NCBI RefSeq assembly: GCF_001428625.1
Contig: NZ_LMIE01000030.1
Coordinates: 27,560 to 79,388 of the forward strand
Origin: Hydrogenophaga sp. Root209
GTDB taxonomy: Bacteria > Pseudomonadota > Gammaproteobacteria > Burkholderiales > Burkholderiaceae_C
Direction of reading: 5' to 3'
DNA length: 51,829 nucleotides
Translations under genes and position numbers: made by a program
The notes under the pieces: model-generated
What the model was told of the DNA's origin: nothing
Seen by the model: the letters and a program-made list of their open reading frames with translations, nothing else
Database searches by the model: none
In this document: one piece after another, positions 18,104 to 26,618 of the stretch
How the letters are laid out: every line of letters begins with the position of its first letter
How positions within the stretch are numbered: the first letter of the stretch is position 1

Positions 18104-18886
18104 CTAGTGGTAGCTGCGGCCGCCATCGACGGCGAGCGTGATGCCGGTGACGAAAGACGATTCGGCGCTGGTGAGGTAGAGCGCGGCGAGGGCGATTTCC
18201 TGCGCTTCGGCAATGCGTTCGAGCGCGTAGCGCGGGCCGACCTGGGCGCTCAGTTGTTCGGCGGTATAGCCGCCGCGCACCATCGGCGTGTCGACCGCGC
18301 CAGGGCAGACCGTGTTCACGCGCACGTGGGGCGCCCATTCCATGGCGATGCTCTTGGAGAACGAGATGACGCCGGCCTTGGACGCGGCGTAGGCGCTGCG
18401 TTGCTTGAACGGCTGCAGGCCCTGGCCGGACGAGAGGTTCACGATGGTGCCGGCGCCGGCCGCGCGCAGCTGCGGCAGCGCGGCGCGGCAGACGTTGAAG
18501 GTGCCGGTGAGGTTGACGTCGATCACGCGCTTCCAGTCGTCAAGCGAGACCTCGTCGGCCCAGTCGGTGTTGGCAACGCCGGCCGCGTTGACCACGCCGT
18601 CGAGGCCGCCGAAGTGCTGAACGGCCAGTTGCACGGCGCGCTCCACAGCCGGTGGTTCGGTGATGTCGGCCTCACAGGCCCGCCACTGCGAGGTTGCGCC
18701 GGCCAGGTCGGCGGGGCGGTGGCGGTCGAGCGCCAACACCTGCGCGCCGGCGCGCAGGAAGAGCTCGGCGATGGCGCGTCCGATACCCGAGGCGGCGCCC
18801 GTGACCAGGATGCGCCGGCCGGCAAGACGGTCCTCCATCCGGGCGTCGCTGGGGTTGAAGGGGGGATGGGGGTTGCTGTTGCTCAT
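18104..18886 (-). CDS. SDR-family oxidoreductase, first gene of the long operon
   Basis: A 260-residue classical SDR: cofactor loop TGAASGIG from residue 29, VVNAAG near 98, and catalytic Ser (LSSGQ), Tyr166 and Lys170 in SAYAASK. The N-terminus has a short disordered Asn/Pro-rich leader. A near-palindromic site at 18914-18931 lies 27 bp upstream of the ATG, placing this gene as the promoter-proximal member of a run of same-strand genes down to 4681. It likely dehydrogenates an alcohol intermediate. Confidence 0.92.
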   Translation of the reverse strand: MSNSNPHPPFNPSDARMEDRLAGRRILVTGAASGIGRAIAELFLRAGAQVLALDRHRPADLAGATSQWRACEADITEPPAVERAVQLAVQHFGGLDGVVNAAGVANTDWADEVSLDDWKRVIDVNLTGTFNVCRAALPQLRAAGAGTIVNLSSGQGLQPFKQRSAYAASKAGVISFSKSIAMEWAPHVRVNTVCPGAVDTPMVRGGYTAEQLSAQVGPRYALERIAEAQEIALAALYLTSAESSFVTGITLAVDGGRSYH

Positions 18887-18913
18887 GTCGAGAGGTTTGG
18901 GGTTGATTGGCAG

Positions 18914-18931
18914 TTACCAGCCGGCAGGTAA
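18914..18931. promoter_or_regulatory. Putative TetR operator, site A
   Basis: TTACCAGCC/GGCAGGTAA is an 18-bp inverted repeat with one mismatched pair. It lies in the 114-bp gap between the SDR start (18886) and the TetR stop (19001), 27 bp before the SDR ATG. Related sites occur at 23433 and 26601. The size and symmetry suit a TetR dimer, and the position would block transcription. Binding by the TetR at 19001 is inferred. Confidence 0.7.
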
Positions 18932-19000
18932 ATAGCAAACGCCAAAAAAAACCGTTGGATTCCTGGGTATGGCGGGGATGGGCGGGAAATGTGCGACGGC

Positions 19001-19663
19001 TCAGGCCGTCTCGGTCTTGCGGCGCCGCGCCGCGGGGGTGGTCGGTTCTTCGATGACAAGGCCGTGCAGCAGCATGTCGAGGAACTGTTGCATCACCTCG
19101 ACCGCGCTGAGTTTGCCGTCGGGCTTGTGCCAGCGCGGCATCTGGTTGAGTGCCGAGAGCAGGAAGCGGCCGGCCATGGCCGGGTCCACAGCGCGCATCT
19201 CACCCGCTTTGATGCCGTCGGCGATGCACTGGCGCAGCAGTCCTTCGTAGCTGTCGCGCAGCTTGAGCGCGGCCATACGCTGCCCATCGGTGGCGGCCTG
19301 CCAGAACGCGTTGGAGCCGGCGATCCAGCGGTCGCGGCCAGTGTCCTGCACGCGCGCCGAGGCTTCCATGAAGGCGCGCACTCGCGCCGTCGGGCCTGTG
19401 GCCTGCGCTACCGCAGCTGCGACTTGGTCGTGCAGCAACTGGATCGATTCAAGCACTATGCGCTCGTACAGCGCGTCCTTGTTCGGGAAGTAGTAGTACA
19501 GCGCAGCCTTGGTTATGTTGGCGGCTTCGGCAATGTCGCGCAGCGAAGTGCGGTCGTAGCCATGCTGCGCGAACAGCCGGCGCGCGATCGCGAGCAACTG
19601 GTTCTCGCGCGTGTCCAGCGGATCGGGGGCATCCATCGTGACGGCGGGCTTGTGTTGGCGCAT
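19001..19663 (-). CDS. TetR/AcrR-family transcriptional regulator
   Basis: A 220-residue regulator. The N-terminal helix-turn-helix reads ARRLFAQHGYDRTSLRDIAEAANITKAALYYYFPNKDALYE, a canonical TetR segment; the rest is an alpha-helical ligand domain. GGAAG lies 7 bases before the ATG. It is the last gene of an operon with an SDR, an ADP-forming acyl-CoA synthetase and a hydratase, so site B upstream of that operon would give autoregulation. The ligand is probably an acyl-CoA or pathway intermediate, by analogy with other catabolic TetR proteins. Confidence 0.93.
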   Translation of the reverse strand: MRQHKPAVTMDAPDPLDTRENQLLAIARRLFAQHGYDRTSLRDIAEAANITKAALYYYFPNKDALYERIVLESIQLLHDQVAAAVAQATGPTARVRAFMEASARVQDTGRDRWIAGSNAFWQAATDGQRMAALKLRDSYEGLLRQCIADGIKAGEMRAVDPAMAGRFLLSALNQMPRWHKPDGKLSAVEVMQQFLDMLLHGLVIEEPTTPAARRRKTETA

Positions 19664-19730
19664 AGGGAATCTTCCGTGGTGGTGGGGTTCAGCGGACCAT
19701 CATAGAAAGCTCGTGAAGGGTGTGAGGATT

Positions 19731-20504
19731 TCAGCGGCCCTGATAGACCGGTTTGCGTTTTTCGAGGAAGGCTTTTTGCGCCTCGCGTGCGTCTTCGGTT
19801 TTGGACAGCGCGACCGTGTTGCCCTGCTCGTAGCGGTAGGCTTCTCGCGTGGGCATGTGCAGCGTCATGCGGGCGGCTTCCTTGGCCAGGCGCATGGCGA
19901 TGGGGCTCTTGGAGGCGATCTCGCGTGCGATGCCCATGGCGTAGGGCATCAGCTCGTCGGGCGGCAGGCAGGCCTCGATCAGGCCCAGGCGGTAGAGCTC
20001 TTGCGCCGACACCTGCATGCCCGTGAAGAACATGCGGCGGGCGCGTGACTGGCTGAAGTGCTTCTGCAGAAAGGTGGCGCCGCCGGCCAGGCCGACGTTG
20101 ATCTCGGGCATGGAGACATACGCGCTCTCCGAGGCCACCCAGATGTCCGAACCCAGCACCAGACCAAAGCCGGCGCCCAGGGCGGGGCCGTTGATGGCTG
20201 CGATGATGGGCTTGGCGCACTCGACCATGGCGTTGGTGCACTCGCGCGTGAGGCGGTTGTGGCGGCCATAGGCGCCGGGCGTATCGCCCAGGTTCGGGCG
20301 CTCGCGGATGTCGGCACCGGCCGAGAAGGTTTTGCCCGCGCCGGTGATCACGATGGCGGCCACCTCTGCCATGTCGCTCAAGGTGTCGAAGCACTCGATG
20401 ATTTCGCCGCGCAGTTCGGCGTTCTGGGCGTTGACCGGCGCGCGGTTCAACGTGACGACGGCAATGCCTTCATCGATCTGCAGCTGGAGGTGTTGGAAGT
20501 TCAT
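19731..20504 (-). CDS. Enoyl-CoA hydratase/isomerase family protein
   Basis: A 257-residue crotonase-fold enzyme. Oxyanion-hole segments GAGKTFSAGADIRERPN and NGPALGAGFGLVLGSDIW are intact, and the MPEINVGLAGG region holds the conserved acidic residue. The MRLAKEAARMTLHMPTREAYRYEQ helix in the C-terminal part is typical of the family. It lies 28 bp after the acyl-CoA synthetase and 67 bp before tetR. It is clearly a paralogue of the hydratase at 3886-4653, so two steps or two substrates are probable. Confidence 0.92.
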   Translation of the reverse strand: MNFQHLQLQIDEGIAVVTLNRAPVNAQNAELRGEIIECFDTLSDMAEVAAIVITGAGKTFSAGADIRERPNLGDTPGAYGRHNRLTRECTNAMVECAKPIIAAINGPALGAGFGLVLGSDIWVASESAYVSMPEINVGLAGGATFLQKHFSQSRARRMFFTGMQVSAQELYRLGLIEACLPPDELMPYAMGIAREIASKSPIAMRLAKEAARMTLHMPTREAYRYEQGNTVALSKTEDAREAQKAFLEKRKPVYQGR

Positions 20505-20532
20505 GGTCGGTGTCCTGCGGCGTCGCGTGGTT

Positions 20533-22638
20533 TCAGTGCGTGGTGGAGATCAGCGCGTCCAGGCACACACCGCCTTCGGTCTGCACCACGAAGGGGTTGA
20601 TGTCGATGCCCGCGAGCTGGTCGGCGTGTTGCACAGCGAATTCAGATAGCTTGCTAATTGCTTTGCACAGCGCCGGCACGTCGTAGACCGGCCCACCGCG
20701 CCAGCCCTTGAGCAAGGCCGAGGCGCGCACTGAATCCACCAGCGTGAGACTCTGAGCAGGCGTGAGTGGCGCCGACGCAAAGGCCACGTCCTTGTAGAGC
20801 TCCACCGCCGTGCCGCCCAGGCCGAACATCACCATGGGGCCGAACACTGCGTCCATGTGGATGCCGATGATGGTCTCCACACCGCCGCGCACCATGGGCG
20901 CGATCAGCACGCCGTCGATGCGGGCATGCGGCGCGCGCTCGGCCGCGCGGGCGAGCAAGATGTCGTAGCCTGCGGCCACTGCATCGGCGTCTTGCAGACC
21001 CACGAGCACGCCGCCGACTTCGGTCTTGTGCGGGATGTCGGCCGAGACGATCTTGGCCACCACGGGATAGCCCATCGCGTTGGCCGCAGCCACCGCATCG
21101 CTCGCGCTGTTGCAGGTTTTTTCGGGCAGCACGGGAATGCCGGCCGCGCCCAGCAAGGCCTTGGCCTGCGTTTCGGTGGCAACCGTGGGCAGCTTCTGCG
21201 CAGCGGCGGGCACGGCCACATCGGCGGTGCGCATGTCGCGGCGCAAGCGGGCCATGCGCGCGGCACCGGCGATGGCGCGCACCGCGCGGGTCGGGTCGGC
21301 AAACACGGCCACGCCCGCCGCTTCAAGGCGTTGCGAGACCCCCTCGTCGGACAGCATCACCACCACCAGCGCGCGGTCCGGGTGTTCGCGGTGGATGGCA
21401 ATCAACCGGTCTTCGGTGGACTGGAACCGCTTGGGCGACAGGCCCACGTGCGCGAGGTACGCGAACAGGCTGCCATAGGCGGCGTCCTTGCCGAGCATGG
21501 CTTCGATCGTGCGCGCCACGCCGTCGGGCACGGCGGTCACTTGCGCCGTGGTGTCAAAGGGGTTGGCCGGCACGGCGTAGGGCAGCAGCTCGCGCAGCGC
21601 GGCGTTGGCGCTCTCGGTCAGCGCGGGCAGCTTCATGCCGAGTTCGGTGGCGTTGTCGGCCATCAGGATGCCGATGCCGCCCGAGCCGGTCATGATGCCG
21701 ATGTCTTCGTTGCTGGGCAGCGTGCCGATGACGGCGCACAGGTGCGCGAGGTCGAGCATTTCTTCCACCGATTGCGCGCGGTGCGCACCGCATTCGGCAA
21801 ACACGGCGTCGTAGACCGCGTCGTTGCCGGCCAGCGAGCCGGTGTGGGTGGCGGCGGCCGCAGCACCCACGTCGGTGCTGCCGATCTTCATGATGATCAC
21901 AGGCTTGCCGGCGACCGCTGCCTTGCGCAGCGCGGCGCGCAGACGCGCGCCGTCCTTGCAGGCTTCGAGCGCGGCACAGATCACGCGCGTATCGGGGTCT
22001 TCTGCGAGGTAGTCGATGCACTCGGCCACGTCCACGTCGGCCTCGTTGCCGGTGGCAATCACGCGCGACAGGCCGATGCCGCGCAGTGTGGCCATGCCAT
22101 ACGTGGCCGAGCCGAAAGCGCCGCTCTGTGTGGCAAGGCCGATCACGCCGTGCTTCGGGCGCAGGCCGTTGAGCGCGGTGGAGAAGGTGGCGTAAAAATT
22201 CTGCGAAGGGTTCAACAAGCCCAGCGCGTTGGGCCCGACCATGCGCATGCCGGCTTCGCGGCAAATGGCCACCAGGCGCGCCTGCAGCTCAACACCGGCT
22301 GCGTCCACCTCGGCAAAACCGGCGGTGAACACCTGCACGGCCTTCACGCCTTTGGCTGCGCATTCCTTCAGCGCGGCTTCCACGCCTGGCACTGGCACGG
22401 CGATGATCGCGTGGTCCACCGGGCCCGGCACGTCGAGCAGGCTCGCGTACGCAGGCAGGCCCTGGATCTCTGCGGCACCGCTGCGGTTAACCGGATGCAA
22501 CCGGCCTTTGAAGCCGGCTTCGAGCAGAAAGCGCAGAGGGCGGCCACCGATGCGCTCGGGGTCGGACGAGGCGCCGATCAGCGCCACGGAAGTTGGAAAG
22601 AACAGCGGGTGTAGGGGGTGCATGGCGTCGGCGCGCAT
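20533..22638 (-). CDS. ADP-forming acyl-CoA synthetase (acetate-CoA ligase type, fused subunits)
   Basis: A 701-residue NDP-forming ligase. Order of domains: CoA-binding Rossmann domain (VALIGASSDPERIGG, about 1-140), two succinyl-CoA-ligase-like domains with the phospho-histidine context ATHTGSLAG near residue 270, and a C-terminal ATP-grasp domain (KIVSADIPHKTEVGGV and GLGGTAVELYKDV). Such enzymes make acyl-CoA with ATP giving ADP, or run in reverse. The start is ATG 22638, or 22623. Only 7 bp separate it from the SDR stop. It is the third CoA-ligase gene of the island and the only ADP-forming one. Confidence 0.93.
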   Translation of the reverse strand: MRADAMHPLHPLFFPTSVALIGASSDPERIGGRPLRFLLEAGFKGRLHPVNRSGAAEIQGLPAYASLLDVPGPVDHAIIAVPVPGVEAALKECAAKGVKAVQVFTAGFAEVDAAGVELQARLVAICREAGMRMVGPNALGLLNPSQNFYATFSTALNGLRPKHGVIGLATQSGAFGSATYGMATLRGIGLSRVIATGNEADVDVAECIDYLAEDPDTRVICAALEACKDGARLRAALRKAAVAGKPVIIMKIGSTDVGAAAAATHTGSLAGNDAVYDAVFAECGAHRAQSVEEMLDLAHLCAVIGTLPSNEDIGIMTGSGGIGILMADNATELGMKLPALTESANAALRELLPYAVPANPFDTTAQVTAVPDGVARTIEAMLGKDAAYGSLFAYLAHVGLSPKRFQSTEDRLIAIHREHPDRALVVVMLSDEGVSQRLEAAGVAVFADPTRAVRAIAGAARMARLRRDMRTADVAVPAAAQKLPTVATETQAKALLGAAGIPVLPEKTCNSASDAVAAANAMGYPVVAKIVSADIPHKTEVGGVLVGLQDADAVAAGYDILLARAAERAPHARIDGVLIAPMVRGGVETIIGIHMDAVFGPMVMFGLGGTAVELYKDVAFASAPLTPAQSLTLVDSVRASALLKGWRGGPVYDVPALCKAISKLSEFAVQHADQLAGIDINPFVVQTEGGVCLDALISTTH

Positions 22639-22645
22639 AGGGTTC

Positions 22646-23404
22646 TTAAAGAAGAGCGTGGGTCACGCCACCGTCGACCAGCAGCGATTCGCCTGTGACG
22701 AAGCTGCTCTCATCGGAGGCCAGGAAGCAAACGGCCGAGGCAATGTCGTTCACCTCGCCCAGGCGGCCCAGCGGTGTGCGTGCAATGCGTTTGGCCACCA
22801 TGTCGGGATTGACGTTGATGGCCACGCCTTCGGTCGACACCGAGCCGGGGCACACCGCATTTACGCGGATTTTCTGCGGGCCCAGATCGACCGCCGCTGA
22901 GCGCGTGAGGCCCAGCACGCCGGACTTCACGCCGCAGTACACCATGCCCGACGGAATGCCCAGAAAGCTCGCGGCCGAGGCGATGTTGACGATGGCGCCG
23001 CCACCCGAACGCGCCATTGCGGCTGCACCTATCTGAATGCCCCAGACCACCGAGTGAAAACCAGTGCCGGTCATGCGCGCCAGGGTTTCGGGGGTGATCG
23101 CATCGATGGGGCCGTAGCGCACCCAAATGGCGTTGTTGACCAGGATGTCGAAGTGACCGAAGCGGCGCTCGAGGTCTTCGACGGCGTGCTCGAAAGTGGC
23201 GCGTTGGGCCACGTCGCCCGCGTAGGCCTGGGCTTGTGCGCCTTGGTCGCGCAGCGCCTGGGCCGCGCGCTCTGCGTTGTCGCCCTTGATGTCGAGCACA
23301 CCGATGGTGGCGCCCTCGGCCGCGAAGCGTTCGCAGATGGCGCGCCCGATGCCTTGTGCGCCGCCAGTGACAAGGGCCACCTTGCCCTTCAATCTTGATC
23401 CCAT
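22646..23404 (-). CDS. SDR-family oxidoreductase
   Basis: A 252-residue SDR with TGGAQGIG from residue 13 and catalytic Ser143, Tyr156 and Lys160 in IASAAS and VYCGVK. The usual NNAG reads NNAI here, a mild departure that leaves the catalytic tetrad Asn region open. It is the first gene of the operon that ends with tetR. A near-palindrome (site B) lies 28 bp upstream of the ATG, the same spacing as site A has from its SDR. The C-terminus ends ESLLVDGG as expected. Confidence 0.92.
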   Translation of the reverse strand: MGSRLKGKVALVTGGAQGIGRAICERFAAEGATIGVLDIKGDNAERAAQALRDQGAQAQAYAGDVAQRATFEHAVEDLERRFGHFDILVNNAIWVRYGPIDAITPETLARMTGTGFHSVVWGIQIGAAAMARSGGGAIVNIASAASFLGIPSGMVYCGVKSGVLGLTRSAAVDLGPQKIRVNAVCPGSVSTEGVAINVNPDMVAKRIARTPLGRLGEVNDIASAVCFLASDESSFVTGESLLVDGGVTHALL

Positions 23405-23432
23405 GTTGCAGTCTCCATCGTTGTGAATTATT

Positions 23433-23450
23433 CTACCTGCCGGTTAGTAA
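23433..23450. promoter_or_regulatory. Putative TetR operator, site B
   Basis: The minus strand reads TTACTAACCGGCAGGTAG. It matches site A in the core CCGGC-GGTA and lies in the 80-bp gap between the divergent SDR (23404) and SnoaL-like gene (23485), so one site could control both directions. The inverted repeat is less perfect than at site A. Together the three sites suggest the consensus TTRCYTRYCGGCAGGTWR on the minus strand. Confidence 0.65.
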
Positions 23451-23484
23451 ATCACGATAGCGTCAAAAACTAAGTAAATACCCT

Positions 23485-24030
23485 ATGTCAACCCCAGATC
23501 TGAACCAGCAAGTCACCCAACTGATGGACCGCGAGGCGATCCGCGAATGCATGGCGCGGTACTGCCGCGGCATCGACCGCCAGGACGAAGAAGCGCTGCG
23601 CAGCGCTTACTGGCCGGATGCAACCGACCGCCACGGCCCCTACCAGGGCAGCGCTACCGGTTTCATCGACTGGGCCCTGAAAAAACTCGCCAAGGACAGC
23701 GAGCGCTCTATCCACAACATCACCAACATGTCGATCACGCTCGCAGGCATGCAGGCCGGCGTCGAGACCTACTTCCTTGCGCTGCAGCGCGACCGCGATG
23801 CGCAGGGCATCGCGCGCGAGGTCTTCATCGCCGGTCGCTACGTGGACCGCTTCGAGAAGCGTGGCGACGAGTGGCGCATTGCGGCGCGCACCGTGGTCTA
23901 CGACTGGCTGCGCTCGTTGGGCACGCCCGGCGTGAGCGAGGCAGAGCACTTCGGCTCGGTGCGCCAGCCCGTGGGATCGCTGCGCGACAGCGACCCCATC
24001 TATGCGCTGCTCGCTTCTCTGAAGAATTGA
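23485..24030 (+). CDS. SnoaL-like (NTF2 superfamily) protein, possible dehydratase or isomerase
   Basis: A 181-residue small alpha+beta-barrel protein. LMDREAIRECMARYCRGIDRQDEEALRSAYWPDATDRHG is the opening helix and strand typical of SnoaL_4 / scytalone-dehydratase-like proteins, and RYVDRFEKRGDEWRIAARTVVYDW the closing strands. Members of this fold act as dehydratases, ketosteroid isomerases or non-catalytic binders, so the role is open. It is divergent from an SDR operon and lies 7 bp before an IclR gene. Confidence 0.82.
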   Translation: MSTPDLNQQVTQLMDREAIRECMARYCRGIDRQDEEALRSAYWPDATDRHGPYQGSATGFIDWALKKLAKDSERSIHNITNMSITLAGMQAGVETYFLALQRDRDAQGIAREVFIAGRYVDRFEKRGDEWRIAARTVVYDWLRSLGTPGVSEAEHFGSVRQPVGSLRDSDPIYALLASLKN

Positions 24031-24037
24031 GCACGCC

Positions 24038-24790
24038 ATGACCTGCACCCCCGCGACCGTCAAATCGGCCGCGCGTGCACTGGAGTTGCTTGAGCACTTC
24101 CGCGCCGAGCGCGTGCCGCGCTCGCGCAAGGATATCGCCGACGCGCTCGGCTACCCGCAGTCGAGCACGACGGCGCTGCTCAAGAGTCTGACCGTGCTGG
24201 GCTACCTGAACTACGACCGCGTGCAGCGGGTGTATTTCCCCACACTGCGCGTGGCTGCGCTGGGCGAGTGGATCGGCCCCACGCTGCTCGGTGACAACGA
24301 GCAACTGCTGGAGGCGATGCGTGATGTGCACAACGCGACGGGCGAGACCGTGTCGCTGGGTTTGCTCAACGATGTTTACATACAGCACGTGCGCATCATC
24401 CAGTCCACGCACGCCATGCGCTTCTATACCGAGGAAGGCAGTATGCGGCCGGTGGTGAAGTCCTCGCTGGGCTGGCTGCTGATGTCCACGCGCAGCCCGG
24501 AGCAGATTGAGCGCCTGGTTCGGCGCTCCAACATTGTCATCACCCAACCGTCGGAGCGGGTGAATGTGGCCGAGATGGTCCAGCGCATCCTGTCATTCAA
24601 GGGCCAATCGCAGATCTACATCGAGGGCATGCCCTTCGCGGACGGCGCCACGATGTGCGCGCTGGTGCCTGTGACCATTCATGGCCAACCCGTGGTGCTC
24701 GGACTGGGTGGCAGCCTGGAGCGCGTGCGGGCAAACCGCGTGCGTTACGCGGCGGTGCTGCGCCGCGCCGTGGCTTCGATACGGCCGTAG
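24038..24790 (+). CDS. IclR-family transcriptional regulator
   Basis: A 250-residue IclR regulator. The N-terminal winged helix is seen as RALELLEHFRAERVPRSRKDIADALGYPQSSTTALLKSLTVLGYLNYD, followed by the linker and the ligand-binding domain with GETVSLGLLNDVYIQHVRIIQS. IclR proteins typically respond to a small acid or pathway intermediate. It is probably cotranscribed with the SnoaL-like gene. A strong hairpin follows its stop. Confidence 0.92.
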   Translation: MTCTPATVKSAARALELLEHFRAERVPRSRKDIADALGYPQSSTTALLKSLTVLGYLNYDRVQRVYFPTLRVAALGEWIGPTLLGDNEQLLEAMRDVHNATGETVSLGLLNDVYIQHVRIIQSTHAMRFYTEEGSMRPVVKSSLGWLLMSTRSPEQIERLVRRSNIVITQPSERVNVAEMVQRILSFKGQSQIYIEGMPFADGATMCALVPVTIHGQPVVLGLGGSLERVRANRVRYAAVLRRAVASIRP

Positions 24791-24825
24791 GGCCCACTTC
24801 CTTCAGTGGAAGGAAAATGGAAAAC

Positions 24826-24845
24826 GGAGCGGCTGAGGCCGCTCC
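24826..24845. terminator. Convergent rho-independent-type hairpin
   Basis: GGAGCGGC-TGAG-GCCGCTCC forms a perfect 8-bp stem with a 4-nt loop, followed by TTGTC on plus and preceded by AAAAC, which reads GTTTT after the stem on minus. It sits in the 61-bp gap between the converging IclR and monooxygenase genes, so it can act in both directions. A smaller stem CTTCC/GGAAG precedes it at 24797-24812. Confidence 0.75.
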
Positions 24846-24851
24846 TTGTCA

Positions 24852-26513
24852 TCAGACCTCCACTGCCTGGCGCACCGGCTCGATCTGGTGGCCCGCGTAG
24901 CCGTTGGCCGCGGCCGCGGCGCAGTGCTCGCGGTACTTCAAGAAGCCGCCAATGAACTGCGTGAGGCCCTGCGGTTTGCCTTCCACGTTCGCGCCCACCC
25001 ACCAGGTCTTGGCCTTGTTGATCAGGGAGTTCTTTGCTAGCGCGTGCACCAGCTCCATCCAGTCGTCTTCGATCTTCCTGCTGGGCTCGATGCTGCCCAG
25101 GCCGTTCTTGCGCAGGTGCGTGATGGCGTCGGCGATCCAGTCGACGTCGTTCTCGCTCATGCGGATGATGTTGGCCAGCGCCGCCGGGCCGTTGGGGCCG
25201 GTGGTCATGAACAGATTGGGGAAACCTTCCAGCATGATGCCCAGGTGCGAACGCGGGCCGTTCTTCCACTTGTCCTGTATCGTGCGGCCGTCGCGGCCCA
25301 CCACGTCAAAGGCCAGCAGCGCGCCGGTGAGGCCGTCGTAACCTGTGGCCAGGATCAGGATGTCGAGTTCAGTCTCGCCGCTTGCGGTGCGGATGCCCTT
25401 TTCGGTGGCTTCGAGGATCGGGTCCGTCAGGCAGTCCATGAGGTGGACGTTGGGCAGGTTGTAGGTCTCGTAGTAGCCGGTGTCCAGGCAGGGCCGACGC
25501 GCAAAGATGGGGTAGCCGCGGGGCTTGAGTGATTCCGCCGTTGACGGGTCGGTCACGACCTCGCCGATCTTGCCGCGCACGAACTCGGCCACGTGCTCAT
25601 TGGCCTCTTCGTTGATCATCAGGTCGCCAAAGGTGCCGAGCATGGCCAGGCCGCCCTGGTTCCAGGAGTCTTCGAGCAGTGCGAGGCGCTGGCCCGGCGT
25701 GACGGTGAAGAAACCGCGCGTAGACAGCGGCCGCGCGCCACCGATCGCGCTGTTGCGCGCGATCTCGCGGATACCTGCGTAGTGGCGCTTGACCTCGGCC
25801 ATGTACTCGGGCTCGATCGGCACGTTGCGCATGGGCATGGTGAAGCTGGGCGTGCGCTGGAACACAAATAGCTCGCCAGCCTGACGGCCCACTTCCTGCA
25901 CGATCTGGATGCCGGTTGACCCGGTGCCGATCACGCCCACGCGCTTGCCAGCAAAGTCGACCGGCTCATGTGGCCATCGCGCGGCGTACATCAGTCGACC
26001 TTTGAAGCGATCAAGGCCTTCGATCTCGGGCTTCTTGGGCACCGACAATGGGCCGGTGGCCATGATGCAGAAGGGCGCCTCAAAGGTGTCTCCGCGGTTG
26101 GTCTTCACGGTCCAGAGTTGACGGTCCTCGTCCCACACCGCGCTGTCGACGCGGGTGTTGAACTGAAAGTGGCGGCGCAGATCGAGGCGCTTGGCCACGA
26201 AGTCAATGTAGCGCAGCAACTCGGGCTGCGCGGCGTACTGCTCGGACCAGGTCCACTCCTGCTCGATCTCGGGCGAGAAGGAATAGCTGTAGTCGATGCT
26301 GGGCAGGTCCACGCGCGCGCCCGGGTAGCGGTTCCAATACCAGACGCCGCCGACGTCGTTGCCGGACTCGAAAGCCTGCAGCTTCAGACCCAGCTTGTTG
26401 AATTTGTACACGGCGTACATGCCGCCGAAGCCGCCGCCGACGATGATCACGTCGAGGCGCGTGACGCCGTCATCCGCGGGCCGAGAACGTTGGGGTAAGG
26501 CTGTTGCCGCCAT
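24852..26513 (-). CDS. Flavin-dependent Baeyer-Villiger-type monooxygenase
   Basis: A 553-residue two-Rossmann flavoprotein resembling cyclohexanone monooxygenases. The FAD motif VGGGFGG is near residue 25-31, and the second signature GGVWYWNRYPGARVD near 55-69. The NADPH motif GTGSTG is at about 196-201. The Baeyer-Villiger fingerprint FxGxxxHxxxWP reads FKGRLMYAARWP (170-181), with Tyr176 in place of the His. The protein would oxidise a ketone to an ester or lactone if it is still a Baeyer-Villiger enzyme. A putative TetR site lies 87 bp upstream of the ATG, and a terminator follows. Confidence 0.92.
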   Translation of the reverse strand: MAATALPQRSRPADDGVTRLDVIIVGGGFGGMYAVYKFNKLGLKLQAFESGNDVGGVWYWNRYPGARVDLPSIDYSYSFSPEIEQEWTWSEQYAAQPELLRYIDFVAKRLDLRRHFQFNTRVDSAVWDEDRQLWTVKTNRGDTFEAPFCIMATGPLSVPKKPEIEGLDRFKGRLMYAARWPHEPVDFAGKRVGVIGTGSTGIQIVQEVGRQAGELFVFQRTPSFTMPMRNVPIEPEYMAEVKRHYAGIREIARNSAIGGARPLSTRGFFTVTPGQRLALLEDSWNQGGLAMLGTFGDLMINEEANEHVAEFVRGKIGEVVTDPSTAESLKPRGYPIFARRPCLDTGYYETYNLPNVHLMDCLTDPILEATEKGIRTASGETELDILILATGYDGLTGALLAFDVVGRDGRTIQDKWKNGPRSHLGIMLEGFPNLFMTTGPNGPAALANIIRMSENDVDWIADAITHLRKNGLGSIEPSRKIEDDWMELVHALAKNSLINKAKTWWVGANVEGKPQGLTQFIGGFLKYREHCAAAAANGYAGHQIEPVRQAVEV

Positions 26514-26600
26514 GCTTGTCTCCTGGACTTGTTGCGGTGCCGCTTCGGTTCGACGCGCTGCCGCAGGTTGATCGGTCTACTCAGACGCGATCATGGCAAT

Positions 26601-26618
26601 TAACCTGCCGACAGGCAA
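26601..26618. promoter_or_regulatory. Putative TetR operator, site C
   Basis: TAACCTGCC/GACAGGCAA is an 18-bp near-palindrome with a core CCTGYCGRCAGG, upstream of the monooxygenase gene. It matches sites A and B, with TTGCCTGTCGGCAGGTTA on the minus strand. The rest of the gap from 26514 to 26821 shows no gene or other clear signal. Confidence 0.6.

Noticed and set aside
20857-22614. Long plus-strand open frame
   Set aside because: Antisense shadow of the ADP-forming acyl-CoA synthetase with low-complexity Gly/His/Arg composition.
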